NCBI GenBank assembly: GCA_943845485.1
Contig: CALTNV010000007.1
Coordinates: forward strand, 1-15,004
DNA length: 15,004 bases
Source of the DNA: an uncultured Flavobacteriales bacterium
GTDB taxonomy: Bacteria > Bacteroidota > Bacteroidia > Flavobacteriales > CALTNV01
Direction: 5' to 3'
The translations under genes and the position numbers were made by a program. The notes below the pieces were generated by a model. That model was given only the letters and a program-made list of their open reading frames with translations. It did no database searches and was not told where the DNA came from. This document shows, in pieces, positions 1 to 5,933 of this stretch. Numbering within the stretch: position 1 is the first letter of the stretch; each line of letters begins with the position of its first letter.

Positions 1-1
1 T

Positions 2-1000
2 TCTGAGTATGTTTACAAAGTTGAAGCAGTTGGTTATGTAGGTAATTTAGGTACTCTTTCTGCTGTTGGTAATTTCTATGTTCACCCAACAGTTTCATCA
101 AAAGAGATTCTAACTTCTGTAGATACTGTTACTCTTGATATTGAAGATCTATTTACTTCAAGACTTGGTTACCATAGTAATACAGTTAGATACTCTGATG
201 TTTTGACTGATCAAACAGGTGATGCTGCTTTGTTATATAATAACTTCTTTATTGATAAAACAGCTAAAATTGATTCTGTTTATCTTGGTATTGGTGGTTA
301 TGCTAAAATTGGTGATGCCTCTTCATTATGGTCATATACTATATATTATGGTGATGAAGATTCTGTAAAAGTTGATATTACTTTAACTCCAGAAATGGTA
401 GGTAAATTAGTTGCTTTTCCTGTAAAATCAGAGGAACTTGTTATTGATGAAAATGGAGTTCCTACTCTTGTTGTAACTAATGGAATTACTGTAGATCCTG
501 AAGTAGATGGTCCTTTAGTTCAATTGTCAATTGAGAGTGCTGAAGATAAAGATGGTAGAATCGATTATTGTTTAGGTGCTTCTCCTGGATTTTCAAATCA
601 TACTTTCACTTTTGCTGGAAGATCTTATTTAGTAGATAAGGCAACAGATGCAGGTTTTTACCTTGGTGGGAGTTCTTATATGAATAGATTGGTAACTAGT
701 GATCCTACAACTACGGGTATTATTGGTAAAGATATTGAAGAAGCTTTTGAAACTTCTATTTATCCTAACCCTACTTCTGCTAACGCAACAGTAACTTATG
801 CTTTAACTGAAAAGTCTAACGTTACTATTGAAGTAAAAGATATTACTGGTAAATTAATTATCTCTAAAAACCGAGGTGTTGAAACAAAAGGTAATAAAAC
901 TTTTGAATTAAACACTGAAAACTTAAGAGCTGGCGTTTATTTCTACTCTGTAGAAACTGCAAGTGCTAAAGTTACTAAGAGATTTAGTGTAGTTAAGTAA
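2..1000 (+). CDS. Secreted protein with T9SS type A C-terminal sorting domain (5' end missing)
   Basis: The frame is open from the window edge and gives 332 residues before TAA at 998-1000, so this is the C-terminal part of a larger protein; a TTG inside it at 203 is not a credible start. The last 80 or so residues form a typical type IX secretion sorting domain: a YPNP motif near residue 254, a beta-rich segment with 'EVKDITGKLI', then 'LRAGVYFYSV' and a basic end 'TKRFSVVK'. In Bacteroidota such domains guide export across the outer membrane by the PorU sortase/PorV machinery and are cut off there. The first visible residues (YVYKVEAVGYVGNLGTLS) look like the end of a fibronectin type III-like repeat, but this is weak. 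The middle region has no catalytic motif that I recognise, so the cargo's function is unknown. GGT, GTT and ACT codons are frequent, which may indicate high expression. A strong hairpin terminator follows. Confidence 0.88.
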   Translation, partial: SEYVYKVEAVGYVGNLGTLSAVGNFYVHPTVSSKEILTSVDTVTLDIEDLFTSRLGYHSNTVRYSDVLTDQTGDAALLYNNFFIDKTAKIDSVYLGIGGYAKIGDASSLWSYTIYYGDEDSVKVDITLTPEMVGKLVAFPVKSEELVIDENGVPTLVVTNGITVDPEVDGPLVQLSIESAEDKDGRIDYCLGASPGFSNHTFTFAGRSYLVDKATDAGFYLGGSSYMNRLVTSDPTTTGIIGKDIEEAFETSIYPNPTSANATVTYALTEKSNVTIEVKDITGKLIISKNRGVETKGNKTFELNTENLRAGVYFYSVETASAKVTKRFSVVK

Positions 1001-1041
1001 TTTCTAATTTTTAATTAGTTACTCTATATTATAATCATTAC

Positions 1042-1078
1042 CCCCCTTGAAGTTTTCTTCAAGGGGGTTAATTTTTTC
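1042..1078 (+). terminator. Intrinsic terminator of the T9SS cargo gene
   Basis: A perfect 11-bp stem (CCCCCTTGAAG at 1042-1052 with CTTCAAGGGGG at 1057-1067) closes on a TTTT loop and is followed by TTAATTTTTT on the + strand. The GC-rich base and trailing T run fit a rho-independent terminator 41 bp after the stop codon. Confidence 0.85.
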
Positions 1079-1109
1079 TTAATTGTAAATCGCTATTTTT
1101 ATAGATGAA

Positions 1110-1147
1110 AAAGAAACGCCATAGAGGATACTCTATGGCGTTTCTTT
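1110..1147 (-). terminator. Intrinsic terminator of rpoN
   Basis: A perfect 17-bp inverted repeat (arms 1110-1126 and 1131-1147) closes on a GATA tetraloop. Read on the - strand it lies 25 bp after the rpoN stop and runs into TTTCTTTTTC, so it ends the rpoN transcript. It is separate from the + strand terminator at 1042-1078, so each of the two convergent genes has its own hairpin. Confidence 0.82.
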
Positions 1148-1172
1148 ATGTTTTGTTTACGAGTTAAATTGG

Positions 1173-2618
1173 TTATAATTCCTTTCTTAATCTTGCAACA
1201 GGTATGTTTAGTTGTTCTCTATATTTAGCAACAGTTCGTCTTGCAATATTATAGCCTTTTTCTTTGAGTATTGATGATAATTTATCATCTGTAAAAGGTT
1301 TCCTTTTGTTTTCCTGATTTATCGTTTCTTTTAATATAGCTTTAATTTCTCTGGTAGAAATTTCTTCGCCATCATCATTTTCTATAGATTCATTAAAAAA
1401 TGTTTTTAATAAAAATGTGCCAAATGTAGTTTGAATATATTTACTATTAGCCACTCTACTAACTGTTGATATATCCATATTTATTTTATCGGCAATATCT
1501 TTCAAAATCATTGGTTTTAATTTTGTTTCATCACCAGTGGCAAAATATTCTTTTTGGTATTGTAAAATTGCATCCATGGTTATTAGTAAAGTATTTTGTC
1601 TCTGTTTTATTGCATCAATAAACCATTTTGCATTATCTAATTTTTGTTTTACAAATTGTATTGTTCCTTTATTTTTATCTTTATTTTTACTTTCTTGGTA
1701 AGCTTGTATCATGTTAGCATAAGTTTTACTAACCTTTAATGTTGGTGCATTTCTACTATTTAATGATAGCTCTAAATTACCGTCAATATCATTTAAAATA
1801 AAATCTGGAATAATTTGTTGAGTTGGTTGAGAATTGTCTTTTAATACATTACCTGGTTTAGGATTTAAATGGGTAATTATTTCAATTGCTTTTCTTAATT
1901 TATCATCATCAATTTCAAGTTTTTGCTCTATCTTTTGATAATGCTTTTTCGTAAACTCATCAAAATACACATCAATTATTAACTGAGCTTCGTGTAATTC
2001 TTCTGAATCTTCTATTTCAAGTTTTTTTTGTATTTGTATTGATAAGCATTCTTGTAAATCAGCTGCACCCAATCCATATGGTTCCATATCTTGTATGACT
2101 GATAATACCCTTTCAATATCCTCTTCTGTACTCGTTAAATTTTGAGAAAATGCTAGATCATCAATAATGGCATCTATTTCTCTTCTTAAATATCCATTTT
2201 CGTCTAAATTACCAATAATTTCTTTTCCAATTATTTTGTCTTTCTCTGTAATTAACCGTAATGATAATTGATCCATTAAAACCTCCTGCATAGAATCACC
2301 TGATGCTAATGGTATTCCCACTTGTTCATCATCTTGACTATGGTTATTTGCATACATTTTATAATCTGATGAGTCAGCATCATAATAATCATCAAAATCA
2401 AATTCTTCTGTTTGGTTTTCATAATCATCATTATCTAATTGGTTGTCTTCTACCTCAATATTATTTTCAACGCCTTCTTCTAATGCTGGGTTGTCAATTA
2501 TTTCATCCTTTATACGTTGCTCAAGTTCAATTGTTGGCAACTGTAATAATTTCATCAACTGAATTTGTTGAGGAGAAAGTTTTTGTAGAAGCCTTTGTTG
2601 TAAACTTTGTTTTAACAT
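1173..2618 (-). CDS. rpoN: RNA polymerase sigma-54 factor RpoN
   Basis: This 481-residue protein is the alternative sigma factor that directs RNA polymerase to -24/-12 promoters and needs AAA+ enhancer-binding activators to open them. Region I (residues 1-50) is the glutamine/leucine-rich activator-interacting segment starting MLKQSLQQRLLQKLSPQQIQ. Residues about 51-100 form a very acidic, Asp/Glu/Asn-rich region II. The core-binding domain spans roughly 105-300, and a helix-turn-helix lies near 370-410 (ILKDIADKINMDISTVSRVA). The diagnostic RpoN box ARRTVAKYRE is at 459-468, close to the C terminus as expected. Length is usual for the family. The ATG at 2618 places region I exactly at the N terminus. 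It lies downstream of asnS on the same strand, but a hairpin in between suggests that it is at least partly transcribed on its own. No sigma-54 activator gene is present in the window. Confidence 0.97.
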   Translation of the reverse strand: MLKQSLQQRLLQKLSPQQIQLMKLLQLPTIELEQRIKDEIIDNPALEEGVENNIEVEDNQLDNDDYENQTEEFDFDDYYDADSSDYKMYANNHSQDDEQVGIPLASGDSMQEVLMDQLSLRLITEKDKIIGKEIIGNLDENGYLRREIDAIIDDLAFSQNLTSTEEDIERVLSVIQDMEPYGLGAADLQECLSIQIQKKLEIEDSEELHEAQLIIDVYFDEFTKKHYQKIEQKLEIDDDKLRKAIEIITHLNPKPGNVLKDNSQPTQQIIPDFILNDIDGNLELSLNSRNAPTLKVSKTYANMIQAYQESKNKDKNKGTIQFVKQKLDNAKWFIDAIKQRQNTLLITMDAILQYQKEYFATGDETKLKPMILKDIADKINMDISTVSRVANSKYIQTTFGTFLLKTFFNESIENDDGEEISTREIKAILKETINQENKRKPFTDDKLSSILKEKGYNIARRTVAKYREQLNIPVARLRKEL

Positions 2619-2653
2619 CTTTAATTGAGTAATTATATTTCTAATAAAGTAAT

Positions 2654-2686
2654 AAAAAAATCCTGCTTTATTAGAACAGGATTTTT
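2654..2686 (-). terminator. Intrinsic terminator of asnS
   Basis: A 10-bp inverted repeat (AAAAATCCTG 2656-2665, CAGGATTTTT 2677-2686) with an 11-nt loop is followed on the - strand by a run of seven T. It begins about 25 bp after the asnS stop and lies upstream of rpoN, so it should reduce read-through from asnS into rpoN. Confidence 0.75.
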
Positions 2687-2711
2687 ATAATTTGTTAAAT
2701 GTAAGGTATTA

Positions 2712-4154
2712 TTAAAATTCTGCAGTTTTTGGTGCTCTTGGAAATGGAATTACATCTCTAATGTTTGTCATTCCTGTACAAAACATTACTAATCTTTCAA
2801 ATCCTAAACCAAACCCACTATGTGGTACCGTACCATATTTTCTGGTGTCTAAATACCACCAAACGTGTTCCTTTGGAATATTAAATTCTTTACACTTTTC
2901 TTCTAATATTTCTAATCTCTCTTCTCTTTGAGAGCCTCCCATAATTTCACCAATACCTGGGAATAAAACATCCATGGCGGCTACCGTTTTCTTATCTTCA
3001 TTTAATCTCATATAAAATGCTTTAATTTTAGCAGGATAATCAGAGATAATAACAGGTTTTTTGTAGTGCTGTTCTACTAAATATCTTTCATGCTCTGAAG
3101 ATAAATCAACACCCCATTCAACAGGAAATTTAAATTTCTTCTTCTTGTAAGGTTTAGATTTTAATAAAATATCTATGGCCTCAGTATAAGTAATTCTTTC
3201 AAAATCATTTTCCACTACAAATTTTAATCTTTCTTCAAGATTTAATTCATTTCTATCTTTTTGTGGTTTTGATTTATCTTCTTGAATCTCTCTTTGTTTT
3301 AAAAACTCTAAATCATCCTTACAGTTTTCCAATACATAATTTGATAAATGTCTTAAAAAATCTTCTCCTAAGTCCATGTTATCAATTAAATCATTAAATG
3401 CTACTTCTGGTTCTATCATCCAAAACTCAGCCAGGTGTCTTGAAGTGTTTGAATTTTCTGCTCTAAATGTTGGGCCAAATGTATATACTTGTCCTAATGC
3501 TGTTGCGCCTAATTCAGCTTCTAATTGTCCAGATACAGTTAAATTTGTTTCTTTTCCAAAAAAGTCTTGAGTGTAATCAACTTCACCTTCCTCATTTTTG
3601 GGAATATTATCTAAATCAAAATTTGTTACATGAAACATTTCTCCGGCTCCTTCAGCATCAGAACCTGTTATAATAGGGGTATGAAGATAATAAAACCCTT
3701 TGTTATTAAAGTACTGGTGAATTGCAAAAGCCAGCGCATGTCTAATACGAAATACTGCACTAAATGTATTTGTTCTAAATCTTAAGTGTGCATTCTCTCT
3801 TAAAAACTCTAGAGAGTGTTTTTTTGGTTGTAAAGGGTATTTTTCAGAATCACTATCTCCTAATATTTCAATAGAATCTACTACAACTTCTACGGACTGC
3901 CCTTTCCCTTGAGATTCTACTAATTTACCTGTAATAGAAACAGAAGCACTAGTTGTAATTCTTTTTAATATTGAATCATCTATATTTTCAAAGTCAACAA
4001 CAGCTTGAATATTATTAATTGTAGAGCCATCATTTACGGCAATAAAACGATTACTTCTAAATGTTCTTACCCATCCTTTAATACAAACATCTTGGTTTGA
4101 AGGATTTGTTTTTAGTAAGTCTGATATTTTTGTTCTTTTGATATTGCTCATCAT
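2712..4154 (-). CDS. asnS: Asparaginyl-tRNA synthetase (class IIb)
   Basis: This cytoplasmic enzyme charges tRNA-Asn with asparagine using ATP. The 480-residue protein has an N-terminal OB-fold anticodon-binding domain (about 20-100, with [20 protein letters not shown]), then the class II catalytic core. Motif 2 is at about 229-250 ([20 protein letters not shown]), and the 'RHLAEFWM' wording is that of AsnRS rather than AspRS. Motif 3 is [10 protein letters not shown] at 447-456. The Asn-binding loop region includes [11 protein letters not shown] at 164-174. The length fits the family. Two consecutive ATG codons (4154 and 4151) can start it; the second gives [13 protein letters not shown], a common-looking N terminus, and the difference is one residue. 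It starts 7 bp after the cvpA-like gene, implying co-transcription, and ends in a hairpin before rpoN. Confidence 0.97.
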   Translation of the reverse strand: MMSNIKRTKISDLLKTNPSNQDVCIKGWVRTFRSNRFIAVNDGSTINNIQAVVDFENIDDSILKRITTSASVSITGKLVESQGKGQSVEVVVDSIEILGDSDSEKYPLQPKKHSLEFLRENAHLRFRTNTFSAVFRIRHALAFAIHQYFNNKGFYYLHTPIITGSDAEGAGEMFHVTNFDLDNIPKNEEGEVDYTQDFFGKETNLTVSGQLEAELGATALGQVYTFGPTFRAENSNTSRHLAEFWMIEPEVAFNDLIDNMDLGEDFLRHLSNYVLENCKDDLEFLKQREIQEDKSKPQKDRNELNLEERLKFVVENDFERITYTEAIDILLKSKPYKKKKFKFPVEWGVDLSSEHERYLVEQHYKKPVIISDYPAKIKAFYMRLNEDKKTVAAMDVLFPGIGEIMGGSQREERLEILEEKCKEFNIPKEHVWWYLDTRKYGTVPHSGFGLGFERLVMFCTGMTNIRDVIPFPRAPKTAEF

Positions 4155-4161
4155 TAAAATA

Positions 4162-4701
4162 TTAAATTTCTAAATCCTTTTTTTGTGAATTTATATAATT
4201 TTCTGATTTTTTATAAAAGTTGCTTTCTTGAAAAGCAGGAATAAACACCACACTAAAATCTAATAAAGGTGTATAAAGTGTTGATTGAGATTTATCTTTT
4301 TTAGAGATCATTTCAAAATTCTTTTCAACAGAATCAAAAATAACTAAAATGATACTTAATATTAATCCAAATTTTAATATCCCAAAAACTAAACCAAGTA
4401 CTTTATTGAAAAAACTTAATGCTATTTTGCTTATTAATGTTTCAATTAAATTACTTAATAAATGAATTAATATAACTATAACTACAAAAGTTATAGCAAA
4501 AGATATTACAGGTAAATATTTACTATCCCATTCAAATGTTGTCATTATTTGAGAGGAGGTGTAATCAGAAAATTTTATTGCTCCATATACCCCAAAAATT
4601 AAAGCAGCTAAAGAGCTTATTTCAGAAACCAATCCTTTTTTGAAACCTTTATAGGCCCCCCAAGCAATTGGGATTATTAATATAATGTCTAAGTAGTTCA
4701 T
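4162..4701 (-). CDS. CvpA family inner-membrane protein
   Basis: A 179-residue integral membrane protein of the CvpA (colicin V production) family. Four hydrophobic segments are visible at about 3-17, 26-43, 64-86 and 101-122, followed by a soluble C-terminal tail of about 55 residues rich in Lys, Ser and Asn. The N terminus ([23 protein letters not shown] in two parts) and 'NKVLGLVFG' near 99-107 are typical of the family. I start at the ATG at 4701; a longer version from TTG at 4710 would only add three residues (MLR) and disagrees with the usual family start. The molecular role of CvpA proteins is poorly defined: they have been linked to colicin V export and to envelope stress tolerance. 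It is the first gene of a probable cvpA-asnS unit and is divergent from the 115-aa gene at 4783. Confidence 0.85.
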   Translation of the reverse strand: MNYLDIILIIPIAWGAYKGFKKGLVSEISSLAALIFGVYGAIKFSDYTSSQIMTTFEWDSKYLPVISFAITFVVIVILIHLLSNLIETLISKIALSFFNKVLGLVFGILKFGLILSIILVIFDSVEKNFEMISKKDKSQSTLYTPLLDFSVVFIPAFQESNFYKKSENYINSQKKDLEI

Positions 4702-4707
4702 TCGTAA

Positions 4708-4715
4708 CAAAAATA
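4708..4715 (-). promoter_or_regulatory. Possible -7 box (TATTTTTG) of the cvpA-like gene
   Basis: On the - strand TATTTTTG matches the Bacteroidota -7 consensus TAnnTTTG and ends 6 nt before the ATG. No TTG -33 element is visible at 17-23 nt upstream, and such octamers occur by chance in DNA this AT-rich, so this is tentative. Confidence 0.3.
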
Positions 4716-4770
4716 AAACATCTTTCTTAAATTGAAGGTATGAAAAGCATATAGTTTATTCTTAAAAAGT

Positions 4771-4778
4771 TATTTTTG
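4771..4778 (+). promoter_or_regulatory. Possible -7 box (TATTTTTG) of the 115-aa gene
   Basis: TATTTTTG matches TAnnTTTG and ends 4 nt before the ATG at 4783; if used, the transcript would be leaderless or nearly so. No good -33 TTG is at the right distance. A competing pair is TTG at 4732-4734 with TAGTTTAT at 4752-4759 (17-nt spacer, imperfect -7). Confidence 0.28.
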
Positions 4779-4782
4779 TGAT

Positions 4783-5130
4783 ATGGATTTAGAGATAGAA
4801 AAAAAATATGCTAAAATTGTTCGTTTTTTTGCCAAAGCGCATGGTGAAACTTTAGATTTACAATCGGTTATTTTTTTAATTGGTGTAAGAGAATTAGGAG
4901 AGGGGATTCAAAAATTTTCTAAAAGAGAAAAAAATGATTTAATGCATATTGCGGTATGCAAATTATTAATGCCTTATGGCTACTATGATTTAGAATCTAT
5001 TGATCAAGATGGTTGGCCTCACTATACACGAAATGAAAAAATACCATTTTTAAATAAAGAAGAGCAAAAAAAATTATTGAAAGAAGCTGTTGTTCAGTAT
5101 TTTGATGACGAATCGATTTTAGAAGAATAA
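4783..5130 (+). CDS. Conserved-looking hypothetical protein, 115 aa
   Basis: I do not recognise a named family for this small soluble protein. It has no signal peptide, membrane segment or cysteine pair (one Cys, residue 59). It is charged and probably mainly helical, with 'LDLQSVIFLIGVRELGEG' at about 24-41, 'KNDLMHIAVCKLLMPYGYY' at about 50-68, an aromatic stretch DGWPHYTRNEKIPFL at 76-90, and an acidic C-terminal tail (YFDDESILEE). Codon use resembles the neighbours. The ATG at 4783 is preceded closely by a -7-like TATTTTTG box. It is divergent from the cvpA-like gene and convergent with the ECF sigma gene, with which it shares a hairpin terminator. Coding potential is well supported by its length, composition and clean fit between regulatory sites; the function is unknown. 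Confidence 0.8.
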   Translation: MDLEIEKKYAKIVRFFAKAHGETLDLQSVIFLIGVRELGEGIQKFSKREKNDLMHIAVCKLLMPYGYYDLESIDQDGWPHYTRNEKIPFLNKEEQKKLLKEAVVQYFDDESILEE

Positions 5131-5134
5131 AAAG

Positions 5135-5183
5135 TAAAAACAAAAAAGCACAAGTATTTAATACTTGTGCTTTTTTGTTTTTA
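5135..5183. terminator. Bidirectional terminator, 23-bp hairpin
   Basis: A perfect 23-bp inverted repeat (arms 5135-5157 and 5161-5183) has a 3-nt apex and contains AAAAAAGCACAAGTAT and its complement. A and T runs at the base give a T tract in both directions. It starts 5 bp after the stop of the 115-aa gene and its right arm includes the stop codon of the sigma gene (TTA, 5181-5183), so it serves both convergent genes. Confidence 0.85.
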
Positions 5184-5780
5184 ATGATTTAGTATTGTTG
5201 AGTTACTATTTTCTAGTGACTTCCTTAAATTAAGAATTGCGTATCTCATCCTACCTAATGCTGTATTGATACTAATCTCTTTTTCTTCAGCAATAGCTTT
5301 AAAGCTCATCTCATTGTATAATCTAAGTTTTATAATTTCTTGTTGATCCAAAGGCAAGGAAGGAATATGATTTAATAATTCTGTGTTTGTTTGTTCCAAA
5401 ATTAATTCATCTTCTATACTATCTTCTTTCATATCAAGCGTAGAAAATATGTTAACAGGCTTACTATCATAAGTAATTGTTTCTCTTACTTTTTTTATTT
5501 TGTTTTCCTTTCTAAAATAGTCTATTACTAAATTATGTGCAATTCTACTTGCCCAAGGTAAAAACTTCCCTTTTTCATCATATTTTTTAGCTTTTAACTT
5601 TTGAATGATTTTTATAAAAACCTCTTGAAATAAGTCATTGCTTAAATCAGGATCTTTAGTTAAAAAATAAATTTTATTGAATATTTTAGATTTATGACGT
5701 TTTAATAATATTGAAAAAGCATTATTATCGCCGTTTTGATAACTTACTATCAAATCACTATCACAGATTATTTTCCCCAT
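5181..5780 (-). CDS. ECF-type (sigma-70 family) RNA polymerase sigma factor
   Basis: This 199-residue protein has only the two domains of extracytoplasmic-function sigma factors. Sigma region 2 covers about 18-95, with DLSNDLFQEVFIKI at 46-59 (core binding) and FLPWASRIAHNLVIDYFRK at 73-91 (-10 recognition and melting). A charged linker of about 40 residues follows, then region 4 at about 135-190, whose helix-turn-helix is MSFKAIAEEKEISINTALGR (158-177), expected to bind the -35 element. There is no anti-sigma gene next to it: downstream is the convergent 115-aa gene and upstream the divergent uvrA. The position beside uvrA is one I believe recurs in Bacteroidota, from memory only. The trigger and regulon cannot be read from the sequence. 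The start at ATG 5780 gives the usual short N-terminal extension before region 2. Confidence 0.92.
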   Translation of the reverse strand: MGKIICDSDLIVSYQNGDNNAFSILLKRHKSKIFNKIYFLTKDPDLSNDLFQEVFIKIIQKLKAKKYDEKGKFLPWASRIAHNLVIDYFRKENKIKKVRETITYDSKPVNIFSTLDMKEDSIEDELILEQTNTELLNHIPSLPLDQQEIIKLRLYNEMSFKAIAEEKEISINTALGRMRYAILNLRKSLENSNSTILNH

Positions 5781-5906
5781 AACGATTACCTTTAGATGTT
5801 AATAAAAATTTATAAAGAGTAATGTTATAACTATAGGCAATTGTTGTTTAGTGGTTAATAAGCCTTAAATATGGTGAAAAAACATGAGATAGGCAAATTT
5901 TCTTGT

Positions 5907-5914
5907 TATTTTTG
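5907..5914 (+). promoter_or_regulatory. Possible -7 box upstream of uvrA
   Basis: TATTTTTG fits TAnnTTTG and would place the transcript start about 12-15 nt before the uvrA ATG at 5934. A -33 TTG is not visible at the usual spacing, so confidence is low. No LexA-type operator is apparent in the 153-bp gap to the sigma gene. Confidence 0.3.
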
Positions 5915-5933
5915 CTTTAAATCTTTTTGATAA

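Noticed and set aside
203..205. TTG as start of the T9SS protein
   Set aside because: The frame stays open to the window edge and there is no signal peptide after this codon, so the gene begins outside the window.
2303..2632. Open reading frame of 109 codons on the + strand
   Set aside because: It lies antisense inside rpoN, with a composition that follows from the acidic codons of the real gene.
3376..3673. Two short overlapping + strand frames
   Set aside because: Both are antisense shadows of asnS, one of the best conserved genes here, and have no independent start context.
4702..4710. TTG start for the CvpA-like protein adding MLR
   Set aside because: The ATG at 4701 gives the usual family N terminus and has a -7-like box 6 nt upstream that the TTG start would overlap.
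5781..5933. SOS (LexA) operator upstream of uvrA
   Set aside because: No CTG-N10-CAG or comparable palindrome is present in the intergenic region.
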